A model generated the notes under the pieces. The model saw only the letters and a list, made by a program, of their open reading frames with translations. It had not been told where the DNA came from and searched no databases. Positions 52,385 through 63,571 of a DNA stretch of 64,000 nt are shown in pieces; within the stretch, counting starts at the first letter, position 1; every line of letters begins with the position of its first letter. Source of the DNA: an uncultured Porphyromonadaceae bacterium (lineage in GTDB: Bacteria; Bacteroidota; Bacteroidia; Bacteroidales; Muribaculaceae); the NCBI GenBank assembly GCA_947176915.1, contig CAMWSM010000001.1:79880-143879 (forward strand), given 5' to 3'. Made by a program: the position numbers and the translations under genes.

Positions 52385-52416
52385 CAAAAGTAACTTTTTA
52401 TCCATTCCCAAACAAA
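52385..52416 (-). promoter_or_regulatory. Promoter of bioB
   Basis: Minus-strand -7 TACTTTTG (52385-52392) and -33 TTTG (52413-52416), 20 bases apart. The leader before bioB is about 125 bases and could hold a regulator site, but I see no obvious one. Confidence 0.6.
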
Positions 52417-52449
52417 TAATTATCTAAAATTTATTGTATATTTCATAGA

Positions 52450-52491
52450 AAGAGGCTGCGCCGTAAACCTCATTACGACACAGCCTCTTTT
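52450..52491 (-). terminator. Terminator of gltB (repeated hairpin family)
   Basis: AAAGAGGCTG pairs with CAGCCTCTTT. In the minus orientation it matches the 58527-58570 hairpin at roughly 35 of 43 positions, including the loop AGGTTTA. It follows the gltB stop. Confidence 0.75.
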
Positions 52492-52540
52492 ATTGAAGAT
52501 TTATGTGCTAATGCTCTTTTATCGGAAGCGTCAGGGTTGA

Positions 52541-55500
52541 TTACTTCTTCAGGGCTATGCGTTTGTATTCGACGGGGGTTACCTTCAGGAACTGGGGCAG
52601 GTATTCCTCCCAGTTGTCGAGCATGCGCTTGGCGAGTTTGCTGCGGGTGTGGCGATAGTGCTCTTCGATGAGACCTTTGAGTTCCGCTATCTCGTCATCC
52701 TCCTTAAGAAGGGTCAGCTCAACCATATCCATGTTGATGTAGTAGTCAACGTTGCCCGTGCGGTTCCAGATATAGGCAATACCTCCGCTCATGCCGGCTG
52801 CGAAGTTGCGTCCTATCTTGCCGAGCACCACCACACGTCCGCCGGTCATATATTCACAGGCATGATCGCCTACACCTTCCACAACAACATTGACGCCGCT
52901 GTTTCTGACTGCAAAACGTTCGCCTACACGTCCGTTGACAAACATCTCTCCTGCTGTTGCTCCATAAAGGAGTGTGTTGCCGGCGATGGTGTTGCTCTCG
53001 GCATCAAATGTGGCGTCTCTCGGGGGCACCACTATTATACGGCCTCCGGAAAGTCCCTTGCCGACATAATCATTCGCATCCCCCTCAAGACGCAATGTCA
53101 CTCCTTTGCATAGGAAGGCACCGAAACTCTGACCTGCACTTCCGGAGAAGGTAAGATTTATACTGTTATCGGGCAGACCATTTCCTCCGAACCGTTTCGT
53201 AATGTAGCCCGAAAGCATAGAGCCTACCGACCGGTCGGTGTTCACGATCGGCATCCCCAATGAGATGCCCTGCTGCGAATCGATGGCATTGCTGATGAGC
53301 TGAAGCAGAGCGGCATCCTTTACATGGTCGAGTTTATGGTCCTGTTCAGATTCAAAATGGATCGCTGTCTCAGGATGTTCCGCTGCCATATAGAAGAGGC
53401 GTGAGAAGTCCACCTTATCAGCTTTAGTGCCGGGAACAGTCTCCACTTTACGTAAAAGATCGGCGCGTCCCACTATCTCGTCAAGACTCCTGTAACCCAT
53501 AGCGGCAAGACGCTCACGGATGTCGCGAGCCATGAAGCGGAAGTAATTCACGAGATATTCGTAACGCCCTACAAATTTCTTGCGGAGTTCGGGATTCTGA
53601 GTGGCTACACCTTTAGGACAGGTGTTGGTGTGGCACTTGCGGATCATGCAGCAGCCGAGCACAACGAGAGCGGCTGTGCCGAAACCGTATTCCTCAGCGC
53701 CAAGCATAGCGCTGACCATAACGTCGTGGGGGCTCTTCAACTGACCGTCGACCTGAAGGCGCACCTTGCCGCGGAGATTGTTCATCACCAACGTCTGCTG
53801 AATCTCGGCAAGACCGATCTCGGCAGGCACACCGGCATGCTTCATTGAGCTGGCGGGACTTGCTCCCGTGCCGCCATCGCAGCCGCTTATCAATATCTTA
53901 TCTGCCTTCGCTTTCGCAACTCCGGCTGCTATCGTGCCGACGCCGCTTTCCGAAACAAGCTTGACGCTGATCTGTGCCTCGGGATTTATATTCTTAAGAT
54001 CGAAGATAAGCTGCGCAAGGTCTTCGATGGAATAGATGTCGTGATGCGGCGGAGGTGAGATAAGCGTGATGCCGGGAAGAGAACGACGCGTCTTCGCGAT
54101 AACCTCGTCTACCTTGAATCCGGGGAGCTGTCCCCCCTCGCCCGGCTTCGCGCCCTGGGCTACCTTGATCTGGATCTCGTCGGCATTGACAAGATATTCA
54201 GCGTCAACACCGAATCTGCCGGAGGCAACCTGCTTCACGCTGCTGCGTGCCCACGTGCCATCCTCACGCACCTTATTGCGTTCGGGGTCCTCGCCACCCT
54301 CTCCGGTGTTGCTCATGCCCCCTATCTTGTTCATGGCTATGGCGAGCGCTTCGTGTGCCTCCTTGCTGATCGCGCCAAACGACATCGCCTCAGTGCAGAA
54401 TCTGCGCATAAGGCTCTCCTCGCTCTCCACCTCCTCTACAGGTATTGGTTCGCGATCGCTCTCTACAGTGATAAGGTCGCGCAGGAAGATTGGCTCCGGT
54501 TTATTCTCGACAAGATTGACATATTCCTTGAATTTGTCGTAATCGTTTTCCCACGTAGCTTTCTGAAGAGCCTTGACAACGGGGGGATTCCACGCATGGA
54601 GCTCGCCGGCTTTGCGGAAATTATAGTTGCCGAAATCCTGAAGCTTCGCATCCTCCTCTCCGAAGGCAAGATGATGGTTATGGAGAACATCCTGAGCCAC
54701 CTCATCAATTCCTATACCCTCAATGGGTGATGGCGCACCACCCATGTATCGGCTCAACAAGCGTGAGCTTACGCCCAATGCCTCGAAAAGGGCACAACCG
54801 CGATAGCTGCGGATTGTAGAGATGCCCATCTTCGACATTATCTTCAGTATTCCTTTATTGACTGCCTTTATATAATGCTTTTCGGCTCCCTCATAGTCAA
54901 GCTGGAGCTCCTTCTTATCAACGAGATCCTTGAGAATCGCGAAAGCCATGTAGGGATTCACGGCACTCGCGCCGTAACCCATAAGCAACGCAACGTGCAT
55001 CACCTCACAAACCTCTCCTGTCTCAACGATGATGGCGATCTGCGAGCGTTTACGTCTTGCCACAAGATGATGATGAACGGCTGAAAGAGCAAGCAAGGAG
55101 GGAATGGCAGCATACTTGGCATTCACATTCCTGTCGGACAATACCATGTAGTTGTACCCCTTGTCGACGGCATCATCCGCCTCTACGCAAAGGCGCTCGA
55201 TAGCCTCCTCCATTGCCTTGACTCCCCCCTCTGCCTCAAAGAGCATGGAGACGGTGAGAGTGTTGAAACCCTTGTATTGCAGATGGCGCAACTTGTCGAG
55301 TTCGCTGTCGCTCACGATGGGGGAAGGCATCATCACTACGTTGCAAAGCTCAGCCGACGGCTGAAGTATATTCTTGCGCACAGCCCCTACGTAACTTGTC
55401 AGCGACATCACCAACTCCTCGCGAATAGGGTCGATGGGGGGATTCGTCACCTGGGCAAACTGCTGACGGAAATAATTGAAAAATCTTTGCGGCATCTTGG

Positions 55501-57016
55501 AAAGAATTGCCGGAGGAGCGTCGTTGCCCATCGAGATGGTGGGTTCCTGCGAATTAAGAGCCATAGGCTTGATGATCTTCTCGATATCCTCCACGTCATA
55601 GCCAAACGCCACCATCTGGCGCTCACGATCCTCCACTTCGTGGCTAACCTTGCGGCCGCTCTTTATATCGCTCAACACGATTCGGTTCTGATCAATCCAA
55701 TCCTTATAGGGATGTTCGTTGGCAAGTTCATTCTTAATATCGCGGTCTACCAGAATCTTCCCCTCCTCGGTATCGACCATCAGGATCTTGCCAGGCTTCA
55801 GACGCGCCTTATGCTCTATGTCGGCAGGATCAAAATCCAGCACTCCGGTTTCAGAGGCGATGATCATCTCTCCGCTCTTGGTTACTACCACACGGGCAGG
55901 GCGCAGACCGTTTCTGTCAAGCATGCCTCCGGCGTATCTTCCGTCGGAGAAGATGATGGCAGCCGGACCGTCCCAGGGAGCCATAAAGATGGAATGATAT
56001 TCATAGAAGGCAAGCAGACGGCGAGAGAGAGGGTTCTGCTCGTTGCAGCTTTCCGGCACCATCATCGCCAGGGCATGGGGAAGGCTCATTCCGGAGCGCA
56101 CGAAAAATTCAAGCGCATTGTCAAACGAGGCACTGTCGCTCATGCCGGGCTGAATCACCTGCCCGATCTTCTCCATCTTTCCGAGGTTTTCCGGCTCTAC
56201 GATCGCCTCTCTTGTCGACATCCAGAAGCGGTTGCCGCGTATGGTGTTGATCTCACCGTTGTGTCCTATAAGGCGGAAAGGCTGGGCAAGACGCCATGTC
56301 GGGAAGGTATTGGTGGAGAAACGGGAGTGAACCAACGCTATCGCGCTCGTGAAATAAGGACTCTGAAGATCCTTGAAATATCCTCTGAGCTGCAGCGACG
56401 AGAGCATACCCTTATAGATCAAGGTGCGGGTGGAGAGACTGACGATATAGCATGATTCCTTATCTACTATATCCTCGCTTTCAAGCACCGCCTGCTCTAT
56501 TCTCTTACGTATTATATATAGAAGTCCTTCGAGACGCTCACGGTTGTCGCAGCCTACGATAAAGAGCTGGCGAATCACCGGCTCCGTCATCAACGCATCA
56601 TGGCCCAAGACGGAAGAATCAACCGGCACGTCTCGAGTGTGCATCAGGAATAGTCCCTGAGCCTTTATCTCCCGGTCTATAATTTCTTCAAAGCGTTTTC
56701 TGTCTTCCTCATTTTTAGGGAGGAAAACCATACCGACGCCATATCTCCCTTTCTCCGGCACCGGTATTCCATTCAACAATATATACTCATGGGGAATCTG
56801 AACCATAATTCCGGCTCCGTCGCCGGTCTTGTTGTCGGCACCCTCAGCTCCACGGTGAGCCATGTGCTCCAACACTTTAAGTCCTTGATCTACTATTGAA
56901 TGATGTTTGCTTCCGTCGATCTTCACTACAAGACCCACTCCGCAGCCGTCATGTTCATAGGAAGGGTTGTAGAGCCCCTCGGCGCTTGTCGGTTGAATTG
57001 TTGACGTTGATATCAT
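52541..57016 (-). CDS. gltB: Glutamate synthase large subunit
   Basis: A 1491-residue enzyme converting glutamine and 2-oxoglutarate to two glutamates. The N-terminal class-II amidotransferase domain has the nucleophile Cys in YEHDGCGVGLVVKID (the residues before it are a propeptide-like stretch). The FMN/2-oxoglutarate domain includes GEGGEDPERNKVREDG and GCDGGTGASPASSMKHAG. The 3Fe-4S cysteines lie in CCMIRKCHTNTCPKGVATQ. The C-terminal GXGXG-type beta-helix is visible (GVTLRLEGDANDYVGKGLSGG). Full length. The small subunit gltD is not next to it in this window. A large plus-strand ORF (55277-56455) is an antisense shadow. Confidence 0.96.
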   Translation of the reverse strand: MISTSTIQPTSAEGLYNPSYEHDGCGVGLVVKIDGSKHHSIVDQGLKVLEHMAHRGAEGADNKTGDGAGIMVQIPHEYILLNGIPVPEKGRYGVGMVFLPKNEEDRKRFEEIIDREIKAQGLFLMHTRDVPVDSSVLGHDALMTEPVIRQLFIVGCDNRERLEGLLYIIRKRIEQAVLESEDIVDKESCYIVSLSTRTLIYKGMLSSLQLRGYFKDLQSPYFTSAIALVHSRFSTNTFPTWRLAQPFRLIGHNGEINTIRGNRFWMSTREAIVEPENLGKMEKIGQVIQPGMSDSASFDNALEFFVRSGMSLPHALAMMVPESCNEQNPLSRRLLAFYEYHSIFMAPWDGPAAIIFSDGRYAGGMLDRNGLRPARVVVTKSGEMIIASETGVLDFDPADIEHKARLKPGKILMVDTEEGKILVDRDIKNELANEHPYKDWIDQNRIVLSDIKSGRKVSHEVEDRERQMVAFGYDVEDIEKIIKPMALNSQEPTISMGNDAPPAILSKMPQRFFNYFRQQFAQVTNPPIDPIREELVMSLTSYVGAVRKNILQPSAELCNVVMMPSPIVSDSELDKLRHLQYKGFNTLTVSMLFEAEGGVKAMEEAIERLCVEADDAVDKGYNYMVLSDRNVNAKYAAIPSLLALSAVHHHLVARRKRSQIAIIVETGEVCEVMHVALLMGYGASAVNPYMAFAILKDLVDKKELQLDYEGAEKHYIKAVNKGILKIMSKMGISTIRSYRGCALFEALGVSSRLLSRYMGGAPSPIEGIGIDEVAQDVLHNHHLAFGEEDAKLQDFGNYNFRKAGELHAWNPPVVKALQKATWENDYDKFKEYVNLVENKPEPIFLRDLITVESDREPIPVEEVESEESLMRRFCTEAMSFGAISKEAHEALAIAMNKIGGMSNTGEGGEDPERNKVREDGTWARSSVKQVASGRFGVDAEYLVNADEIQIKVAQGAKPGEGGQLPGFKVDEVIAKTRRSLPGITLISPPPHHDIYSIEDLAQLIFDLKNINPEAQISVKLVSESGVGTIAAGVAKAKADKILISGCDGGTGASPASSMKHAGVPAEIGLAEIQQTLVMNNLRGKVRLQVDGQLKSPHDVMVSAMLGAEEYGFGTAALVVLGCCMIRKCHTNTCPKGVATQNPELRKKFVGRYEYLVNYFRFMARDIRERLAAMGYRSLDEIVGRADLLRKVETVPGTKADKVDFSRLFYMAAEHPETAIHFESEQDHKLDHVKDAALLQLISNAIDSQQGISLGMPIVNTDRSVGSMLSGYITKRFGGNGLPDNSINLTFSGSAGQSFGAFLCKGVTLRLEGDANDYVGKGLSGGRIIVVPPRDATFDAESNTIAGNTLLYGATAGEMFVNGRVGERFAVRNSGVNVVVEGVGDHACEYMTGGRVVVLGKIGRNFAAGMSGGIAYIWNRTGNVDYYINMDMVELTLLKEDDEIAELKGLIEEHYRHTRSKLAKRMLDNWEEYLPQFLKVTPVEYKRIALKK

Positions 57017-57085
57017 AGACCTGATTTATTAAATTGTGAAGCGCCCGAATCTTCCGATTGGAGCCTTCTTTTGTCAAATATTTTG

Positions 57086-57116
57086 CAAAATTACACATTT
57101 TTTAAATATTTGCAAA
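57086..57116 (-). promoter_or_regulatory. Promoter of gltB
   Basis: -33 TTTG (57113-57116) and -7 TAATTTTG (57086-57093) on the minus strand with exactly 19 bases between. The rest of the 57017-57356 divergent gap shows no clear promoter for the OmpA gene. Confidence 0.75.
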
Positions 57117-57356
57117 CAGATTATCGGTTTACATCTCACTTTTAACATATCCCTCCCCCTTTGAAACCATATTGTATTTTTATTATTCCGCCTTAATCAC
57201 CCATTATTTTCAGAAAAATTTCCATTATTTAAACTTTCAGCGAACTTTTTATTCTCATTAAGTGTAGTAATAGTACGAATAGATGATCCACCTCGGATAA
57301 CCAATCTATTCCACATTTATTTCCATTATAGTGCAAAATCAAAACTTAAACAACTT

Positions 57357-58496
57357 ATGAAAAAGACTATTATTTCTGCCGCATTAGTATTAGGAGCTGT
57401 CTCCGCGGCATCTGCTCAGCAGGCTATAGCCACTCCTAAATTTGGTGATAATTGGTCGCTCGGCATCAATGGCGGTGTTACAACCCCGATGAATCATGGC
57501 GCTTTCTTCGGTGATATGCGTCCGGTAGTAGGTCTTAAACTTGACAAGAAGATAACTCCCGTGTTTAAAGTAGGTGCTGAGGGCAATTTCGCTATCAACA
57601 CATCAACAGTAAGAGGACCTCACAGCTACACAGCTTTTGATGATTCCTACGTTGGCGCTTACGGTGCTGTCAACCTCTTCAATCTCTTCGGAGGCTATCC
57701 AGGCGAGACCCGTCCGTTTGACATTGAGGCACAGGCCGGTGCAGGCTGGGGACACAGATTTGAAACTGCAACTCAAGACATCAACTATTTCGGCACAAAG
57801 GTTGGCTTGAATTTCAACTTCAATATTCAGGATAACGTCACTATCTCTGTAAGCCCCTCTATTCTTTGGAATATGACAGGCGAACCGGTTGATCAAAGCA
57901 CCGCCTCATATAACAAGAACCGTGCGAACTTCAACATCACCGCAGGCGTGGCTTACAACTTCGGTGGCAATGGATTCAAAGTGGTTGAGCCTTACAACCA
58001 GGCCCAGATTGACGAACTCAACGGTCAGCTTAACGAACTTCGCGGCGCTCTGAAGGAATCAGGTGCTGAGAACGGTGCTCTCCACAAGAAGATCAAGGGT
58101 CTTGAGTCTGAAATCCATAAACTTCAGAATCAGCCTGCCAAGGTGGTTAATACGGTTCAGATCAAGAACAATCTCGAATCTGTAAGATACGTGTTCTTCA
58201 AGATCGGTTCTTCTGCAATCGGTGCTGACCAGCAGCCAAACGTAGAAATGATCGCTGCATATCTCAACAATCATCCCAACAGCAAGGTTGTCATCAAGGG
58301 TTACGCTTCCAAGGATGGTCCGGAAGAGGTTAATATCCGTCTCGCCAACCAGCGTGCTCAGTCTGTTAAGGACGCTCTTATGAAACGCTACAAAATTCCG
58401 GCATCAAGAATCGTAGCTGAGGGTGAAGGCATCGGCAATATGTTTGAGGAGGAATCCTGGAACCGCGTTGCAATCTGCGTGCTTGAAGCTAAATAA
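57357..58496 (+). CDS. OmpA-family outer membrane protein
   Basis: A 379-residue protein: signal peptide MKKTIISAALVLGAVSAASAQ, an N-terminal beta-barrel (GDNWSLGINGGVTTPMNHGAFF ... FGGYPGETRPFDIEAQAGAGWG), a coiled-coil linker (QIDELNGQLNELRGALKESG ... LHKKIKGLESEIHKLQN) and a C-terminal OmpA peptidoglycan-binding domain (SKVVIKGYASKDGPEEVNIRLANQRAQSVKDAL). Full length. It probably ties the outer membrane to the peptidoglycan. A strong hairpin terminator follows. Confidence 0.92.
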   Translation: MKKTIISAALVLGAVSAASAQQAIATPKFGDNWSLGINGGVTTPMNHGAFFGDMRPVVGLKLDKKITPVFKVGAEGNFAINTSTVRGPHSYTAFDDSYVGAYGAVNLFNLFGGYPGETRPFDIEAQAGAGWGHRFETATQDINYFGTKVGLNFNFNIQDNVTISVSPSILWNMTGEPVDQSTASYNKNRANFNITAGVAYNFGGNGFKVVEPYNQAQIDELNGQLNELRGALKESGAENGALHKKIKGLESEIHKLQNQPAKVVNTVQIKNNLESVRYVFFKIGSSAIGADQQPNVEMIAAYLNNHPNSKVVIKGYASKDGPEEVNIRLANQRAQSVKDALMKRYKIPASRIVAEGEGIGNMFEEESWNRVAICVLEAK

Positions 58497-58526
58497 TGAT
58501 TATTGAAAAATCCTAAATTCTAATTT

Positions 58527-58570
58527 AAAGAGGCTGTGGCATAATTAGGTTTATGTCGCAGCCTCTCTAT
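58527..58570 (+). terminator. Terminator of the OmpA gene (repeated hairpin family)
   Basis: AAAGAGGCTG(TGGC) with GTCGCAGCCTCT around AATTAGGTTTA, followed by CTATTTTATTTT. Near-copy of the gltB hairpin. Confidence 0.85.
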
Positions 58571-58627
58571 TTTATTTTGCCGGGAGTTGGGACTCTACTG
58601 CCCTTCTCCCGGCAAAATCCATCATTT

Positions 58628-58948
58628 TTACAAGTATTTGCGCCATGCGTATTTTTTGCGGCGCGGAAGATAGGAGTAATTTCTCTCGTTGGCGTATGCC
58701 TCTCTCTCAAAGGAAATTGCATGATATGCCTTGAAACTGTCTCCCTTTTGAATCAGTCGCCATAACCATTCCACGACATACCACAGATAAAACAACAGAT
58801 AGCCCATCTCCTTCATCTGCGCCGTGTGAATCTCCTCGTGATTGAGCATCTCACGGTCAACGGGACCTTTCGCGAAAAGAACTCCGAACAGATTTATGGC
58901 ATAATATCTCTCTCCAAAAGGGAGGAGATGGTTATAAATTATCTTCAT
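58628..58948 (-). CDS. Small hypothetical protein with HEEIH motif
   Basis: A 106-residue protein: MKIIYNHLLPFGERYYAINLFGVLFAKGPVDREMLNHEEIHTAQMKEMGYLL and a Trp/Tyr-rich hydrophobic segment (YLWYVVEWLWRLIQKG), then KAYHAISFEREAYANERNYSYL. The NHEEIHTAQ motif is like a zinc-metalloprotease HExxH, where Glu would be catalytic, and could be functional or degenerate. The ORF track extends to 59491 across the pseudogene; a -7 TAATTTTG at 58976-58983 supports starting at 58948 (or 58960). Function unknown. Confidence 0.65.
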   Translation of the reverse strand: MKIIYNHLLPFGERYYAINLFGVLFAKGPVDREMLNHEEIHTAQMKEMGYLLFYLWYVVEWLWRLIQKGDSFKAYHAISFEREAYANERNYSYLPRRKKYAWRKYL

Positions 58949-58975
58949 ATTACAAATCATCTTATCGACTATCGG

Positions 58976-58983
58976 CAAAATTA
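58976..58983 (-). promoter_or_regulatory. -7 element before the HEEIH gene
   Basis: TAATTTTG on the minus strand about 28 bases before ATG 58948. It argues against the longer 287-aa ORF. Confidence 0.55.
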
Positions 58984-59039
58984 ATATTTTATCACCTCTC
59001 AACACCCCTTTTTCAAAATATTTTTTTAAATTTGCATCC

Positions 59040-60794
<1,755 letters not shown>

Positions 60795-60824
60795 ATTTCC
60801 TTATTCTCTTACACCTTATTTTTC

Positions 60825-62483
60825 TTATTTTCTCTCCATCTTGTATCTGTCCCCCGTTGTCTTGACAACCATCTCATACCATTCAGGGGAATAGCCGGGT
60901 GATTCAGGGCTTAAGGGCTTGCCGTATTTGTTTCTGGCAAACTCCCCGTTCTCATCAATCTTTTTCCTCTTGCCGTCCATATACTTGACAAGCAGGTAGC
61001 GGGCAAGTTCATTATAGGAGTCAGTGGCATCCTTTGCTATCGCCGCCCCCTCTTCATTGACAATCTTTTCAATGGCATCCATATCGCCGGCTTCATAGAG
61101 AGCGAGGAGTTCCTTATCCTTAGCGGCTATCGTATCGGCAAACTTATTCTCCAGTCCGGACTGCACCTTTCTTATATCGTCAATCATAAGGTCATACTTA
61201 TGATATGCCTGATTCGCCACCCAGTTGTTCACCCAGAAATTGGCTGTCGGAGAGAAATTATAGAGATCGCCGTTACCCTCCTGAAGCTCCACAGGCACCT
61301 CTGTCATTGAGCAATAGAAAGGCATGTAGACCGAGGTGTTGGCATCGTCTGTGCCAAACCAGAGGACACCCCCTACAGCATCGGGCATATCCCCACGGCT
61401 CTGGCTGACAAAATGCCATGCCGTCTGCTGGGTAGCGGTAGGCCGCTCCTGGAAATAAGTCTCTCCATCCACCTCATATCTGTTTGGCGCCCATCTCACG
61501 GGAGCCTTGTAGCTGCCGGCTCCAAGGTCTTTCGTCATGTCGAGTTCAGTTCCTTCGTAATGGTCGCGCATACGGTCCTGAACATCCTTCCGGCTGAGCT
61601 TTCGGTCGGGGATAATGTAAAGCGGCAAAGGTTCGTCGCTCTCCCCCTTCACCCATTTCAGCCATTGCGCGTCCTCTTCGGGAGTAGCGAAATTGCGATA
61701 GAAACTCCAGACACGCCCGTCGCATGAGCGGCGTTTTGCCACCTTATGGTCGCTGAAAGCATCTGCAAAGGAGAAATCCTCATCCTTACCTTTCCAATAA
61801 CCGTTTTTACGCGCCCACTTGAAAAGGTCTTTGCTATACATCACATTCTCCTTATCCTTATAGTTCACCTTCCTGATTCTCGGTTCGTTGGCATGGGCTG
61901 CAATAGCATTGTCGGGAATCCTGACGGCAATCCAGTTCGCTCCTCTCTCTCCGCTCCCTTTGCCAATCATCTCCATTATCCAAGCCTCGTTCTTATCTGC
62001 GATGGAGAAGGTCTCTCCCGTGCTTGCATATCCATATTTATCCACAAGCTCACCCATGAGTTTTATGGCGTCGCGGGCTGTCTTGGCACGTTCAAGTGTG
62101 ATATATATCAGGCTTCCGTAATCAAGGATTGAATTTCCTGTTGTATCCTCCAATTCAGGGTAGCCTCCCCATGTGGTCTCGCCGATCACCACCTGATGCT
62201 CGTTCATGTTTCCTACTACATTATAGGTTTCCTCTGCCTGCGGAATCTCACCGCGTGGAGTGTTATCTCCCCAGTCGATCACCTTCCTCATCTCCCCGGG
62301 AGCATGTCTGCCACGCTTGGAGTGTTGCAGAAAACCGAAACGTGTGTAAGAGTCGTCAGCGTATGAAACCATCACGGATCCGTCCGTACTTGCTTTCTTG
62401 CCGACGATAAAGTTAGTGCAGGCGATAGCATCCGCCGCGCATAAAGCTGCCATAGCAGCTCCAATAAAAATACCGTATTTCAT
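60825..62483 (-). CDS. C69-family dipeptidase (peptidase U34 type)
   Basis: A 552-residue N-terminal-nucleophile hydrolase. The signal peptide ends AADAIA and is followed by CTNFIVGKKASTDGSVMVSYADD, where Cys becomes the mature N-terminal nucleophile. Repeats of family sequence include YNVVGNMNEHQVVIGETTWGG, LERAKTARDAIKLMGELVDKYG and SIADKNEAWIMEMIGKG. Length and layout match secreted C69 peptidases of Bacteroidetes and lactobacilli. It likely cleaves dipeptides in the periplasm. The start codon is preceded by a heptad repeat block shared with the neighbour on the right. Confidence 0.92.
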   Translation of the reverse strand: MKYGIFIGAAMAALCAADAIACTNFIVGKKASTDGSVMVSYADDSYTRFGFLQHSKRGRHAPGEMRKVIDWGDNTPRGEIPQAEETYNVVGNMNEHQVVIGETTWGGYPELEDTTGNSILDYGSLIYITLERAKTARDAIKLMGELVDKYGYASTGETFSIADKNEAWIMEMIGKGSGERGANWIAVRIPDNAIAAHANEPRIRKVNYKDKENVMYSKDLFKWARKNGYWKGKDEDFSFADAFSDHKVAKRRSCDGRVWSFYRNFATPEEDAQWLKWVKGESDEPLPLYIIPDRKLSRKDVQDRMRDHYEGTELDMTKDLGAGSYKAPVRWAPNRYEVDGETYFQERPTATQQTAWHFVSQSRGDMPDAVGGVLWFGTDDANTSVYMPFYCSMTEVPVELQEGNGDLYNFSPTANFWVNNWVANQAYHKYDLMIDDIRKVQSGLENKFADTIAAKDKELLALYEAGDMDAIEKIVNEEGAAIAKDATDSYNELARYLLVKYMDGKRKKIDENGEFARNKYGKPLSPESPGYSPEWYEMVVKTTGDRYKMERK

Positions 62484-62495
62484 AATATTAAATTT

Positions 62496-62690
62496 TTGTT
62501 TTAGGCGTTAGGCATTAGGCTCGAGGCATTAGGCTCGAGGCTCAAGCCTCGAAACTGGGAGAAGGGGCAGTCCCTGCCCCGACCACGACGCATTCCCCTC
62601 GAATATAACCCCTCAAACCTAACCCCTCAAACCTAACACCTAATGCCTAACACCTAATGCCTAATGCCTAAATCCTAACCCCTAACCCCT
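62496..62690. repeat. Inverted heptad arrays (GCATTAG / CCTAATG type) with REP-like core
   Basis: TTAGGCG, TTAGGCA and TTAGGCTCGAGGC units, an internal GAAGGGGCAG-TCC-CTGCCCC hairpin (62556-62590) like the REP elements near 1.7 and 3.8 kb, then CCTAACA, CCTAATG and CCTAACC units. It runs into the neuA-like stop codon at 62668 and contributes its last residues. Confidence 0.75.
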
Positions 62691-63375
62691 CAACTCTCCA
62701 TTTAAGATACTCAAAATCCTCCGGTTCATCAAGATCAAAGCAAATGTGAGGCATCTCGTAAATCAGGGAACGTGGCGTTACGGCTCGCGGATTCTCACAG
62801 TCGAGGGCTTCGCGACGGTAGACATAAACCGAACCGTTCATATCGTACACCTTCGGCGCAGCCTGCCGGCTCTTGTAGACACCATCGCATACCACGCCGT
62901 AAAACCCGTTCTTCTTCTCTTCAACCATCGCGAAATAGGGATTTCTACCACAAGGGCTGACAGAGAAGATGGTCAGTGCGTCCGGACATTCCTCTATTCT
63001 TTTCACCATCTCAAGAATATCCTCCTCGGTGCGGAGAGGGGAAGTTATGTCGAGATCAAGCACGTAATCATATCTTTTCCCGTACTTCTTCTCAGCATAC
63101 AGCATTACATCGCGTATCGCCTCCGGCTTCCCGCACGTATCATTAGCCAGATAGTCAGGGCGAACATAATCGGTCGTCAGACCCCACTCAGCCGCCACAC
63201 GCCTTATCTCCTCCGAATCCGTAGAGAGTTCCACGTCAGCTCCAAGTTTAGGAGCCACCTCCAGTGCCTTCTCAATAGTATAGGCGATCAACGGTTTCCC
63301 GCCGATCTCCTTAATATTCTTGCCGGGAATCCCTTTCGAGCCTCCCCGACCGCATACAGTAATCAATAAATTCAT
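62668..63375 (-). CDS. NeuA-like CMP-sugar cytidylyltransferase
   Basis: A 235-residue enzyme: ITVCGRGGSKGIPGKNIKEIGGKPLIAYTIEKAL is the P-loop-like CTP site of acylneuraminate cytidylyltransferases, and RYDYVLDLDITSPLRTEEDI, DMNGSVYVYRREAL and FDLDEPEDFEYLKW are typical of the family. It should attach CMP to a nonulosonic acid (sialic, legionaminic or KDO-like) for surface glycans. No nonulosonic-acid biosynthesis or glycosyltransferase gene is next to it. Its last residues (GLGVRI) come from the repeat block, so the C-terminus is slightly extended. A -7 TATCTTTG (63398-63405) precedes it. Confidence 0.88.
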   Translation of the reverse strand: MNLLITVCGRGGSKGIPGKNIKEIGGKPLIAYTIEKALEVAPKLGADVELSTDSEEIRRVAAEWGLTTDYVRPDYLANDTCGKPEAIRDVMLYAEKKYGKRYDYVLDLDITSPLRTEEDILEMVKRIEECPDALTIFSVSPCGRNPYFAMVEEKKNGFYGVVCDGVYKSRQAAPKVYDMNGSVYVYRREALDCENPRAVTPRSLIYEMPHICFDLDEPEDFEYLKWRVEGLGVRI

Positions 63376-63525
63376 AAGAATTATTTTTTATACACCGCAA
63401 AGATAATTCATAAAATTCAATTAAAAAAATACTGCCTACCACCATCAAATGTCAATTATTTACTAACATGAATATCCCGATGCACAATTATTTTATTTCT
63501 ATTTTCAACTTTCAAATTTTTTAAA

Positions 63526-63533
63526 TAACTTTG
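63526..63533 (+). promoter_or_regulatory. -7 element of the HU gene
   Basis: TAACTTTG about 40 bases before the HU start codon. The -33 region has TTTC. Confidence 0.6.
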
Positions 63534-63571
63534 CATCTTGAATTCCAAAAACTAAAAAACTCTTATTAAAA

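Noticed and set aside
55277-56455. 392-aa plus-strand ORF across gltB
   Set aside because: Entirely antisense to the conserved GltB coding sequence and rich in His/Leu as expected for an antisense frame.
62496-62690. Possible origin or attachment site
   Set aside because: No DnaA boxes, integrase or tRNA; the pattern is the same heptad array found elsewhere.
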